Below are positions 34,488 to 45,112 of a stretch of DNA of 64,000 nucleotides, piece by piece. This DNA comes from Lysobacterales bacterium (GTDB lineage Bacteria; Pseudomonadota; Gammaproteobacteria; Xanthomonadales; Rhodanobacteraceae). Position 1 is the first letter of the stretch. Every line of letters starts with the position of its first letter. A program made the position numbers and the translations under genes. The notes beneath the pieces are model-generated. The model was not told the origin of the DNA, searched no databases, and was given only the letters and a program-made list of their open reading frames with translations. The stretch lies in contig JAFKNA010000021.1 of the NCBI GenBank assembly GCA_017305135.1, forward strand, positions 1-64,000. The letters are read 5' to 3'.

Positions 34488-34571
34488 CATTCCGGCTTAG
34501 ACCGGAATGCATCCTGATCTGCGGGTGTCGCGGGCGTCAGGAGCACCATGGATCCCGGCTTTCGCCGGGAT
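34488..34571. repeat. Two REP-like hairpins between convergent genes
   Basis: CATTCCGG-N6-CCGGAATG (34488-34509) and ATCCCGGC-TTTC-GCCGGGAT (34552-34571) are perfect stem-loops between the SulP and lpdA 3-prime ends. The second, with the CGGCTTTCGCCGGGATGAC form, is a common extragenic palindrome type; a related hairpin occurs at 53089. Confidence 0.7.
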
Positions 34572-34693
34572 GACGACGAGAGGAACTGAACGGAGCATCG
34601 CGGGAACGTGTCGCCGCGTCCCATGATCCGGTCCGGTTACCGCGGCATTCGTATGGCGGCGGGCTGTCGCCGGCCAGACCGCGCAGGGCCGGC

Positions 34694-36517
<1,824 letters not shown>

Positions 36518-36530
36518 CGTCGCCTCTCCT

Positions 36531-37922
36531 TCAGAGCAGCACGCGGCGCATATCGGCGAGCACCTCGCCAAGATAGGCCGTGAAGCGCGCCGCGGCGGCG
36601 CCGTCGATGACGCGGTGGTCGTAGCTGAGCGAGAGCGGCAGCATCAGCCGCGGCTTGAACTTCTCGCCGTTCCAGACCGGCTTCATGGCCGAGCGCGAGA
36701 CGCCGAGGATGGCCACTTCCGGCGCATTGACGATGGGCGTGAAGGCGGTGCCGCCGATGCCGCCGAGGCTGGAGATGGAGAAGCAGCCGCCGGACATGTC
36801 GGCGGGTCCGAGCTTCCCGTCGCGCGCCTTCTTCGCCAGCGTGGCGGTCTCGGTGGCGATTTCGATGACGCCCTTGCTGTCCGCGTCGCGGATCACCGGC
36901 ACCACCAAGCCGTTGGGCGTGTCCGCGGCGAAGCCGACATTGAAATACTTCTTCAGCACCAGGTGCTCGCCGCTGGCGTCGAGCGAGCTGTTGAAGTCGG
37001 GAAATTTCTTCAGCGCCGCCACCACCGCCTTGACCAGGAAAGCGAGCATGGTGAGCTTGATGCCGGCCTTCTCGTTCTCACGGTTGAGCGCGACGCGCAG
37101 CTCCTCCAGCGAGGTGATGTCGGCCTCGTCGTGCTGGGTGACGTGCGGGATCATGGCCCAGTTGCGAGCGAGGTTGGCGCCGGAGATCTTCTTGATGCGC
37201 GAGCGCGAGACCACCTCGATCTCGCCGAACTTGCCGAAGTCGACCTCGGGCCAGGGCAGGAGGTCCAGCCCGCCGCCGGCGCTGGCGCGCGGCGCGCCAG
37301 CGGTCGATAGCGCGCCCTTGACGTAGTCGTGCACGTCCTGCTTCGAGATGCGCCCCTTGCGTTCGCTGCCGCGCACCTTGCCGAGGTCCACGCCCAGTTC
37401 GCGGGCGAACCTGCGCACGGCGGGGCTGGCGTAGGGCACGCTGCCCGGCGCGACCGTGCCGGCGCCGAAGGGCACCGGCGGGCTGCGGGTCTCGATCTCC
37501 TCGGACGCATAGGCGACCGGCTCGTGCCGCGGCTCCTGCCGCGCTTCCGGGGCCGGGGCAGGTTCAGGCTCGTTGCGTCCTGCCGGTGCGGCGGCGGGAG
37601 CCTCCGGCGCCTTGGCCGCGGCCGCGGCTGGCGCCTCCGGCTTCCCGGCCAACGCGTCCGACGCCTCGGCCGCGCCAGCGCCTTCGGGCTCGATCAGCGC
37701 CACCACCGCGCCCTCGGACACCTCGTCGCCGACCTTTACCTTGACCTCGCGCACCACGCCATCGAAGGGCGCCGGAACCTCCATGGTCGCCTTGTCCGAT
37801 TCCAGCGTCGCCAGCCCTTGGTCGCGCGTGACCCGATCACCCGCCTTGACCAGCACCTCGATCACGGGAATGTTGCTGAAACTGCCGATATCCGGCACGC
37901 GGGCTTCTTGGGGGGCGGTCAT
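36531..37922 (-). CDS. aceF: Pyruvate dehydrogenase E2, dihydrolipoyl acetyltransferase
   Basis: The 463-residue E2 has one lipoyl domain (residues 1-78, ESDKATMEVP), a long Ala/Pro/Glu linker, a peripheral subunit-binding domain (about 165-205, YASPAVRRFARELGVDL) and the acetyltransferase core with catalytic SYDHRVIDGA near the C-terminus. Many proteobacterial E2 proteins have two or three lipoyl domains; here the second is carried by E3. The E1 gene (aceE) is not adjacent in this window. CTGGAG precedes the ATG as SD. Confidence 0.95.
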   Translation of the reverse strand: MTAPQEARVPDIGSFSNIPVIEVLVKAGDRVTRDQGLATLESDKATMEVPAPFDGVVREVKVKVGDEVSEGAVVALIEPEGAGAAEASDALAGKPEAPAAAAAKAPEAPAAAPAGRNEPEPAPAPEARQEPRHEPVAYASEEIETRSPPVPFGAGTVAPGSVPYASPAVRRFARELGVDLGKVRGSERKGRISKQDVHDYVKGALSTAGAPRASAGGGLDLLPWPEVDFGKFGEIEVVSRSRIKKISGANLARNWAMIPHVTQHDEADITSLEELRVALNRENEKAGIKLTMLAFLVKAVVAALKKFPDFNSSLDASGEHLVLKKYFNVGFAADTPNGLVVPVIRDADSKGVIEIATETATLAKKARDGKLGPADMSGGCFSISSLGGIGGTAFTPIVNAPEVAILGVSRSAMKPVWNGEKFKPRLMLPLSLSYDHRVIDGAAAARFTAYLGEVLADMRRVLL

Positions 37923-38017
37923 GGGGACTCCAGAAAGACGGGCGCTGATCCTTCCAACGATGCGCCTATTGTGGCCGCGATGCGAGGCCTGCGGCCAGCG
38001 CCGCGCGGGACGTCGCC

Positions 38018-38914
38018 TCAGAGCGGCGCGCCGACGCGGTTGCGGCCGGCGGCCTTGGCGCGGTAAAGCTGCGCATCGGCGGCCCGCAGCAGGTCGCTGA
38101 CGCTCGCCATCGCGGCGCCCCAGGCGGCCACGCCGATGCTGACGGTGACACGTCGCACCCCGGCCTCGGGGCCGAGTTCCAGCGCCGCGATGCGCCCGCA
38201 CAGCGCCTCGGCGAAGGCGTTCGCGGCAACCACCTCGCGCTCGGCCAGCGCGACGGCGAATTCCTCGCCGCCGATCCGCGCGACGATGCAGTCGTTGCAC
38301 GATTCGGCCTGCAGCACCTGGGCGACGTCCTTGAGCACCACGTCGCCCGCGACGTGGCCGTGGCGGTCGTTGACCGCCTTGAAGTGGTCGAGGTCGACGA
38401 TCAGCAGCGACAGCGCGCGCTCATGGGCGCTGGTGCGTGCCAGTTCGCGCTCGAGCAGCTCCATGAAATGGCGGCGGTTGTAGAGTCCGGTCAGCGGATC
38501 GATGGTGGCGAGCTGGTAGATCTCCTCGTGGTAGCGCGCCTCCACCGACGGGCGCTCCATGAACTTCAGCACGCAGGTGCCGATGGACACGTGGTCGCCG
38601 TCCTTGAGCTCGGCCTCGATGATGGGCTGATCGTTGAGCAGGGTGCGGTTGGTCGAGTCGAGATCCTTGATACGGTAGCCGGAGGGCTCCTGCCAGATCC
38701 TCGCGTGCTGCCGCGAAATGCTGCGCTCGGGAATCTGGAAATCGCACTCCGGGGCGCGACCGATGACCAGCGGCTCGCCGCCGATGTCGATGCGCTGGCC
38801 CAGGCGCGGGCCCTGCAGCACCACCAGGCACGCCGGTGCCGGGACGCCGCCACCGTAGTCGTGCATGGGGCGCAGGGTGCGCCTCTGCGTGGTGCTGGAA
38901 TCGCGGGAACTCAT
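38018..38914 (-). CDS. FHA-GGDEF diguanylate cyclase
   Basis: The 298-residue protein has an N-terminal FHA domain (about residues 30-110: VIGRAPECDFQIP, SISRQHARI, DLDSTNRTLLND), which binds phosphothreonine, and a C-terminal GGDEF domain (about 130-298) with an active-type GGEEF (about 215-219). The usual RxxD inhibitory site is not visible before it (ESCNDCIVA). It should make c-di-GMP in response to a phosphorylated partner. It is transcribed divergently from a Ser/Thr kinase gene 125 bases away, the obvious candidate partner. Confidence 0.88.
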   Translation of the reverse strand: MSSRDSSTTQRRTLRPMHDYGGGVPAPACLVVLQGPRLGQRIDIGGEPLVIGRAPECDFQIPERSISRQHARIWQEPSGYRIKDLDSTNRTLLNDQPIIEAELKDGDHVSIGTCVLKFMERPSVEARYHEEIYQLATIDPLTGLYNRRHFMELLERELARTSAHERALSLLIVDLDHFKAVNDRHGHVAGDVVLKDVAQVLQAESCNDCIVARIGGEEFAVALAEREVVAANAFAEALCGRIAALELGPEAGVRRVTVSIGVAAWGAAMASVSDLLRAADAQLYRAKAAGRNRVGAPL

Positions 38915-39039
38915 GCGCGGCGTGAATGGACGTTCCGGAAAGTGTACGCGAGAACCGGCGCGGGACAGGCCTCCGCGCGGCAGGCCATTCGCTATACACT
39001 CGCGCGGCGGAAGCCAGGGCCGCGCCCGGAACGCCGGCC

Positions 39040-41502
39040 ATGACGGCGCCATGCACTTCCGTGACAGGTTCCGACATGCCCGACATCGATCCCCTGGCTG
39101 ACGCGGCGACCGAGTTCCAGGCCGCTTCCCCTCCTTCGGAGGCGGACCACATGGAAGCCGGCGCCCGCCTCGGCGACTACATCATCGTCCGCCTTCTCGG
39201 CGAAGGCGGCATGGGTCGGGTATACCTCGCCGAGCAGACCCGCCCGGTGCGCCGGGAGGTCGCGCTGAAGCTGCTGCGCGAACAGGTGGCGAGCCCCCTC
39301 GCCCTCGCCTACTTCGACGTCGAGCGGCAGGCGCTGGCACAGATGCACCACCCGGCCATCGCCCAGGTGTTCGACGCCGGCACCACGCCCGGCGGGCATC
39401 CCTTCCTGGCCATGGAAGTGGTCGAGGGCCAGCCGGTCACGCACTTCTGCCGCGAGGCCGGCCTGAGCCTGGACCAGCGCCTGGCACTGTTCGCGCGCAT
39501 CTGCCGCGGCGTCCAGCACGCGCACCAGAAGGGCATCATCCATCGCGACCTGAAGCCGGCCAACGTGCTGGTGCGCGACGTCGATGGCGAGGCGGTGCCG
39601 AAGATCATCGACTTCGGCATCGCCATCGGCGACGCCGAAGGCAGCGGCGCCGAAGCGCCCGATGCCGCCGGCACCGCCGTGTACATGAGCCCGGAACAGG
39701 CCGGCCACGGCGGCCGGCGCCTCGACACCCGCAGCGATGTCTATTCGCTCGGCGTCATGCTGTTCGAAGTCCTGACCGACGCCACCGCCGCGGCCTTCGA
39801 TACGTCAGCGCGGCGTTCCGGCGCGGCGCCGCGGACGCTGGTGCAGGAGATCGACCGCGCAGAGGCCCGCGGCGGCGGAGCCAGCGAGCTGGTGCGTGCC
39901 GCGGTGCGCCTGCCGGCCGGCCTGCGCGCGGTACTGCGCAAGGCGCTGGCGACCGAGCGCGAGGACCGCTACGACTCCGCGGCGGCGCTGGCCGAGGACC
40001 TCGAGCGCTTTCGCGAGCGGCGCCCGCTGCAGGCCGTGCCGCACTCGCGCGCCTACGTCCTGCGCACGCTCGCCGCGCGCCACCGGTTCGGCCTCGCCAC
40101 CGCCGCGGCGATGCTGCTGGCGCTGGTCGCCGGCGCCGCGCTGGCCCTCCACGGCATGACCCTGGCACGGCATTCGGAGGCGATCGCGCGGCAGGAGGCC
40201 ACGCGCGCCGCGCAGGTGTCCGAATTCGTGCGCGGCATGCTGGCCGGCGTCGATCCCGAGCACGCGCGCGGCATGGATACGCGCCTGATGCGCAGCATCC
40301 TCGACGCCGCTGCCACGCGCGCCAGCCACGAACTGGCTGCGCAGCCGGACGTCCACGCCGATATCGAGACCATGATCGGCGACAGCTACGCCTCGCTCGG
40401 CGAGTTCGCGCTCGCCGACAGCCACTACCAGGCGGCGCTGGCCGCCACCCGCGAGGCCGGCGAGCCACCGATCGCGGTGGCGGAAATCCTCAGCCGGCGC
40501 GCCGCGACCACCGGTGCCGCAGGCGATTCCGACCAGGCGCTGCAGGAAGCGCGGCGCGCCGTCACGATGGCTGGCGACCTTCCCTCCGGCGACCGCCGGC
40601 GCCTGCGCCTCGAGCACGGCCTGGCCGCGCTGGAGCGCGAAGCGGGCCTGCTGGAAGCATCCCGCACGCGTTTCGGGGACGTGCTGGCGCGGCAGCGTGC
40701 GAGCCTCGGCGCGGATGACGCGGACACCCTCGCCACCATGCAGGGGCTGGCCATCACCAATCTTGCCGATGGCCACTACGACGAAGCGGAGGGCCTGCTG
40801 AAGGCCGTCATCGCGCAGTTCCGACGCCAGCTCGGACCCGACGACATCAAGACGCTCGGCGCCATCGTCACGCTCGGCGTGCTGCTGAACGAGCGCGAGC
40901 ACTACGCCGAAGCCACCGCCCTCCTGGCGCCGGTGCTGCCGGCGGTGGAGCGGCTCTACGGCCCCGACCATCCGCGCACCCTCGTGGTGGTCATGAATCT
41001 CGGCAGCGCGCTCCGCTACGGCGGCCGCTACGAGGAGGCCCGTCCCTACTATCTCCGCGCGCTGGAACTGTCGCGCAAGCTCTACGGGCCGACCGCGCAA
41101 CGCACGCTGATGGCCGAGGGCAACCTGTCGCTGATGCTGCGCGACGCGGGCGCCCTCGGCGAGGCCGAGCGGCACGCCCGCTTCGTCGCCGACCACGCCG
41201 ACGACGCCTTCGGCGACAACCCCTATCGCGGCAGCATGTTCCGCGGCCTGGCCAGCATCCTAATCCGCGAGGGTCGCTATGCCGAGGCCGAACGCCAACT
41301 CGACCGTGCCTGGGCCGCCTTCACCAGCGGCGTGAGCTATGGCCCGGACCACCCGCGCGCGCAGGAGGTGGTCGACTCCTTCATCGAGCTGTACACGGCG
41401 TGGAAGAAGCCCACCCAGGCGGCCGAATGGCAGGCGCGCAAGAGCGCGCCGCCGATGCGCGAACCCGCCGTTGCAGCGGCGTCGCGACGCGACGCGCGCT
41501 GA
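39040..41502 (+). CDS. Membrane Ser/Thr protein kinase with periplasmic TPR domain
   Basis: The protein (820 residues from this ATG; a second ATG 12 codons later is possible) has a Hanks-type kinase domain with GEGGMGRVY, VALK, HRDLKPANV and IIDFGIA, activation segment GTAVYMSPEQAG, one transmembrane helix (about residues 348-370) and about 400 residues of TPR repeats of the tetratricopeptide_10 type. It probably senses periplasmic or protein signals and phosphorylates targets such as the adjacent FHA-GGDEF protein. A TATACA -10-like box lies at 38993. Such WD40/TPR kinases are common in Xanthomonadales. Confidence 0.9.
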   Translation: MTAPCTSVTGSDMPDIDPLADAATEFQAASPPSEADHMEAGARLGDYIIVRLLGEGGMGRVYLAEQTRPVRREVALKLLREQVASPLALAYFDVERQALAQMHHPAIAQVFDAGTTPGGHPFLAMEVVEGQPVTHFCREAGLSLDQRLALFARICRGVQHAHQKGIIHRDLKPANVLVRDVDGEAVPKIIDFGIAIGDAEGSGAEAPDAAGTAVYMSPEQAGHGGRRLDTRSDVYSLGVMLFEVLTDATAAAFDTSARRSGAAPRTLVQEIDRAEARGGGASELVRAAVRLPAGLRAVLRKALATEREDRYDSAAALAEDLERFRERRPLQAVPHSRAYVLRTLAARHRFGLATAAAMLLALVAGAALALHGMTLARHSEAIARQEATRAAQVSEFVRGMLAGVDPEHARGMDTRLMRSILDAAATRASHELAAQPDVHADIETMIGDSYASLGEFALADSHYQAALAATREAGEPPIAVAEILSRRAATTGAAGDSDQALQEARRAVTMAGDLPSGDRRRLRLEHGLAALEREAGLLEASRTRFGDVLARQRASLGADDADTLATMQGLAITNLADGHYDEAEGLLKAVIAQFRRQLGPDDIKTLGAIVTLGVLLNEREHYAEATALLAPVLPAVERLYGPDHPRTLVVVMNLGSALRYGGRYEEARPYYLRALELSRKLYGPTAQRTLMAEGNLSLMLRDAGALGEAERHARFVADHADDAFGDNPYRGSMFRGLASILIREGRYAEAERQLDRAWAAFTSGVSYGPDHPRAQEVVDSFIELYTAWKKPTQAAEWQARKSAPPMREPAVAAASRRDAR

Positions 41503-41526
41503 AACCGGCGTGCGCGGCCGGCCGGA

Positions 41527-42072
41527 TCAGTGCCCGGCGCGCAGCGCGGCGAGGTCGGCCAGCACCTGGCCGGAGTTCTTCTCCGGATCGACGTCGACGT
41601 AGCGCCGCGCGACCTTGCCCTCGGGGTCGATGAGGAAGGTCTCGCGCCTGGCGTAGCGCATGCCGGCGCGCGAGGTGAGCACGCCGTAGGCGGCCGCGGT
41701 GGCGCCGTCCGCGTCGGACAGCAGGCGGAACGGCACGTGGTATTTCTCCGCGAACTCGGCGTGCGACCTGACGTCGTCGAGGCTGACCCCGAGCACGTCG
41801 GCGCCGGCCTTGCGCAGCTTCACGATGTCGTCGCGGAAGGTGCAGACCTCGGTGGCGCAGCCGGGCGTGAAATCCTTCGGGTAGAAGTACAGCACCACCC
41901 AGCGCCCGCGCTCTCCGGCCAGCGTGTGCCACTCGCCCTTCTGGTCCTGCAGCTTGAAATCGGGCGCGGCATCGCCCACCGCGGGCCCGGGCGCGGGCGT
42001 CGCCGCGCGGGCGGCTCCCGCATGGATGCCAGCGGCGAGGACGGCAGCAAGAAGGAAAACGAACCGGCTCAT
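41527..42072 (-). CDS. Exported peroxiredoxin (BCP/PrxQ type)
   Basis: The 181-residue precursor has a signal peptide (about residues 1-23) and a thioredoxin-fold peroxiredoxin domain with peroxidatic and resolving cysteines five apart in FTPGCATEVCTF, the PrxQ/BCP arrangement. It should reduce peroxides in the periplasm, although most BCP proteins are cytosolic. The ATG has an AGGAG SD. It converges on the kinase gene. Confidence 0.88.
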   Translation of the reverse strand: MSRFVFLLAAVLAAGIHAGAARAATPAPGPAVGDAAPDFKLQDQKGEWHTLAGERGRWVVLYFYPKDFTPGCATEVCTFRDDIVKLRKAGADVLGVSLDDVRSHAEFAEKYHVPFRLLSDADGATAAAYGVLTSRAGMRYARRETFLIDPEGKVARRYVDVDPEKNSGQVLADLAALRAGH

Positions 42073-42148
42073 GGCGATCTCCTGCAGGCGGGCGGCCAGT
42101 CTACGCCGCTTGGCGCCGCGCGCGCTTTGGCGCGACAATCAGCCCGTC

Positions 42149-42370
42149 ATGGCGGTGCTGAAACACCTCTACCACGCCCTCGGCAGCGACGGGCGGGACT
42201 ACGAAGTCCACGTCTACGTCGAACCGGCCCACCGCTCCAACGCCTTCATCGAGCGCCTGGAGCGGGTATGCCTGTCCGACGGGCGCGGACTGGACGTCAT
42301 CGCGCGCCGGCACTACCGGATCATCGACACCGACATCACGCTGGAAGCGAGCGATCCCGAGGCGATCTGA
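42149..42370 (+). CDS. Small protein of unknown function (73 aa)
   Basis: The frame MAVLKHLYHALGSDGRDYEVH reads as a compact alpha/beta protein with no signal or cysteine pair apart from one Cys. No family was recognised and the SD is weak. It lies between leftward genes, starting 77 bases from the divergent peroxiredoxin. Codon use fits coding DNA. Confidence 0.55.
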   Translation: MAVLKHLYHALGSDGRDYEVHVYVEPAHRSNAFIERLERVCLSDGRGLDVIARRHYRIIDTDITLEASDPEAI

Positions 42371-42393
42371 GCGCCGCGAACCGCGCCCGGCCG

Positions 42394-43113
42394 CTACTTC
42401 TTCTTCGCCAGCGGCGGGAACTTCGCCGCATCGAAACCGCCGACCTCGAAGGTGAGGGTGCGCTTGCCCCTGTCCTTCTCCTCCACCTCGAGGCGCAGCA
42501 CCTCGGCCTTTTCCATCTGCCCGATGAAGGCCTTGTCGTCGGAAATGAACAGCGCCGGCTCGCCCGTTTCCGGCAGGTAGGCCTTGAGCTTGCGCGCCGG
42601 CGCATCGTCGAAGCGCGCCTCGATGCTGCAGGTGCCGCGGCAGACGAAGCCCTTGCCGCTGCCGAAGAGGTAGGCGCTCTGCCCCCAGTCCGAGTGCCGG
42701 CGGAGCACCAGGCGCACGCGCTCGGCGGCGTTGCGATCCTCGCTGTAGATCGAGGCGGTGACCTGGTCGCCGCCCGATTCCTTGCCGGACTGGTAACTCC
42801 AGAGCCGCTCCATGCGCCGCTGCCGGGTGGCCGCCACGGCTTTCGCGCTGGTCTCCTCCAGCGTCTGCGCCACCTCGGTGGCGGCCGCGCTGCCCGGGAA
42901 GCGCTCGACGATCTCCTTGCCGATGGGCGCGGCCAGCTCCCAGGAACCCTGCTCGCGCAGGGTGCGGTAGAGCTCCAGTTCCTTCGTACCCTGCGCCGCC
43001 GCGGCGGCGGGCGCGGCAGCCTCGTTCGGCGGTGGCGGCGATGGCGAGCAGGCCGCCAGGGGCAGCATCAACAGTGCCACGAGGGCGAGACGGATCGATT
43101 CGGACACGCGCAT
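42394..43113 (-). CDS. Lipoprotein of unknown function (239 aa)
   Basis: A lipoprotein signal with LAAC (Cys about residue 22) is followed by a Pro/Ala-rich linker, a short TPR-like helical part (LREQGSWELAAPIGKEIVERFPG) and a beta-rich C-terminal domain with one Cys pair (VCRGTCSIEARFDD). I know no family for it. It is probably anchored in the envelope. Its stop lies 24 bases from the end of the convergent 73-aa frame. Confidence 0.72.
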   Translation of the reverse strand: MRVSESIRLALVALLMLPLAACSPSPPPPNEAAAPAAAAAQGTKELELYRTLREQGSWELAAPIGKEIVERFPGSAAATEVAQTLEETSAKAVAATRQRRMERLWSYQSGKESGGDQVTASIYSEDRNAAERVRLVLRRHSDWGQSAYLFGSGKGFVCRGTCSIEARFDDAPARKLKAYLPETGEPALFISDDKAFIGQMEKAEVLRLEVEEKDRGKRTLTFEVGGFDAAKFPPLAKKK

Positions 43114-43169
43114 CCTCCGCTGGTGGGCGGCTCCGGGCATGCGGAGCCTCGGCGGCCAGTGTAGGATGA

Positions 43170-43700
43170 TCAGCGGCAGGGATCGCGGCCGAGATTGCGC
43201 TCGTAGGTGGAGAACGAATGGTCGCGCTCGCGTCCGGCGCGGCCGCTGGACTGCATGCGCCTGCAGGCCTCCCGCCGCGACAGCGGCAAGGCGCTGACGC
43301 TCGCCGTGGCGGCATCGCGGCGCGAGCCGCCGGCGCTCCGGACCGGGATGCTGGACGGACAGGCGCCGTGCCGGTAGAACACCTCACCGTTGCTGGCGCG
43401 GCACTCGAAGGACTGCGCCGCGGTGCGGGATGGCGACGGCTTGCCGCTGCGGTGCGCGCCGGCGTGGCTCCCGCTGGAGAGCCGGTACTCGGGGGACGGC
43501 TCCGGATCGGGCGCCGGCGCGAACTCGATGCGCCGTTCATGGGCGCCGCCTTCGCAGGGGCGATCCTGGTAGGCCACCTGCCCCTTGCCGTCGCGGCACT
43601 GCCAGGCGGACTGCGCGTGGGCGAGGGTCGGCACGGCGAGGAACGCTGCCAGCGCCACGGCGGCGCAGCAGCGTGACGAAGGAACGGAACGGTGCGACAT
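43170..43700 (-). CDS. Exported DUF4124-like protein
   Basis: The 176-residue precursor has a signal peptide (about residues 1-29) and two short Cys-containing units, WQCRDGKGQVAYQDRPC and FECRASNGEVFYRHGAC, like the DUF4124 motif (W/Y-x-C-x-D-x-G-x-x-x-Y-x-D-x-P-C). The rest is Ser/Arg-rich with four more cysteines to the end. DUF4124 proteins are periplasmic and of unknown function. It is divergent from dinB. Confidence 0.72.
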   Translation of the reverse strand: MSHRSVPSSRCCAAVALAAFLAVPTLAHAQSAWQCRDGKGQVAYQDRPCEGGAHERRIEFAPAPDPEPSPEYRLSSGSHAGAHRSGKPSPSRTAAQSFECRASNGEVFYRHGACPSSIPVRSAGGSRRDAATASVSALPLSRREACRRMQSSGRAGRERDHSFSTYERNLGRDPCR

Positions 43701-43980
43701 GGCGGATCTCGCCGGGTGGGAAGCGCATGCTCGGCCACGACGGGGCGGCGCACGAGGGCGGTCCGGCGCGGCATCCTGTAGGAAAATGGCGATCCTCGGC
43801 TGGGCTGGCGCCGTTCTCGCTTCCCCGGGAGAAGGTTGCGCGCAGCGCCGGATGAGGGTTCGGCCACGCGGGATGCGGCACCGCGTGCAGACCCGTGACC
43901 GCACGCTCAGCCCGAACCCTCTCCCAATCCCTCTCGCACTGGGAGAGACAGCTGGGCCTTGACGCTGACCAGGTACCGCC

Positions 43981-45048
43981 ATGCTGCGCAAGTTCATCCA
44001 CGTCGACATGGACGCCTTCTACGCCTCGGTCGAGCAGCGCGACGACCCGGCGCTGCGCGGCCGGCCGGTAGTGGTGGCCTGGCGCGGCGCGCGTTCGGTG
44101 GTGTGCGCGGCGAGCTACGAGGCGCGCCGCTATGGCGTGCGTTCGGCGATGCCGGCATTGCGCGCCGAGCGCCTGTGCCCGGATGCGGTGTTCGTGCCAC
44201 CCGATTTCAGCCGCTACAAGGCGGTGTCGCGGCAGGTGCGCGCGATCCTGCTCGCGCACACCGAGCTGGTCGAGCCGCTGTCGCTGGACGAGGCCTACCT
44301 CGACGTCACCGAAGCGCACTCCACGCTCGGTTCGGCGACCGCGATTGCCCGCGCCGTGCGCGCCGAGATCCGCGAAGCGACCGGCCTCACCGCATCGGCG
44401 GGCGTGGCGCCGGCCAAGTTCCTGGCCAAGATCGCCTCGGACTGGCGCAAGCCCGACGGGCTCCACGTGATCCGTCCGCATGAGGTCGCCGCGTTCCTGC
44501 AACCCCTGCCGGTGTCGCGCCTGCCCGGCGTGGGCAAGGTCATGGAAGGCCGGCTGCAGGCCCTCGGCGTGCGCAGCGTCGGCGAGCTGCGCGCGCTCGA
44601 CCCGCATGCGCTGGAAGCCCGCTTCGGGCGCTTCGGCGCGCGCCTGGCCAACCTCGCCCGTGGCATCGACCATGGCGAGGTGCGCCCGGACCGCCCCACG
44701 CAATCGATCTCCACGGAAGACACGCTGGAAAGCGACCAGCCACTGGCCGCGCTGGACACGCTGGTCGCGGATCTTGCCCTGCGCACCTGGAGCGCGGCAC
44801 GGCGCACCGAACGCATCGGCCGCACCGTGGTGCTGAAGCTGAAGACGTCCGCGTTCCGCATCCTGACCCGCAGCCGCACGCCCGAGGCGCCGCCGCGCTC
44901 GGGCGATGAGCTGGCGAGCGTCGCGCGCGGACTGTGTGACGTGGTGGACCTGCCGGCCAGTACGCGCTACCGGCTGGTCGGCGTGGGTCTCGCCAACTTC
45001 TTCGATCCCGACGACACCCCGGCGCAGGCCGAGCTCTTCGAGGACTGA
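43981..45048 (+). CDS. dinB: DNA polymerase IV (Y-family translesion polymerase)
   Basis: The 355-residue polymerase has the catalytic carboxylates in HVDMDAFYASVEQ (Asp8, Asp10) and SLDEAYLDV, a steric-gate Phe (FYAS), a helix-hairpin-helix thumb (LPGVGKVMEGRL) and a little-finger domain. The C-terminal QAELFED is a sliding-clamp-binding motif. It copies past lesions in the cytosol. I saw no clear LexA site upstream. Confidence 0.95.
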   Translation: MLRKFIHVDMDAFYASVEQRDDPALRGRPVVVAWRGARSVVCAASYEARRYGVRSAMPALRAERLCPDAVFVPPDFSRYKAVSRQVRAILLAHTELVEPLSLDEAYLDVTEAHSTLGSATAIARAVRAEIREATGLTASAGVAPAKFLAKIASDWRKPDGLHVIRPHEVAAFLQPLPVSRLPGVGKVMEGRLQALGVRSVGELRALDPHALEARFGRFGARLANLARGIDHGEVRPDRPTQSISTEDTLESDQPLAALDTLVADLALRTWSAARRTERIGRTVVLKLKTSAFRILTRSRTPEAPPRSGDELASVARGLCDVVDLPASTRYRLVGVGLANFFDPDDTPAQAELFED

Positions 45049-45112
45049 TCGGCTGGACAACGCCCGCCGGTTTGCACAGCATGGGCGGATTACTGCCGAT
45101 CGCGAGCCGCCC

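Noticed and set aside
32460..34490. 676-codon open frame antisense to the SulP gene
   Set aside because: His/Gln/Arg-rich low-complexity translation typical of antisense frames; the SulP frame is certain.
43701..43980. LexA/SOS box before dinB
   Set aside because: No CTG-N10-CAG or other known LexA dyad was found in the gap upstream of the polymerase gene.
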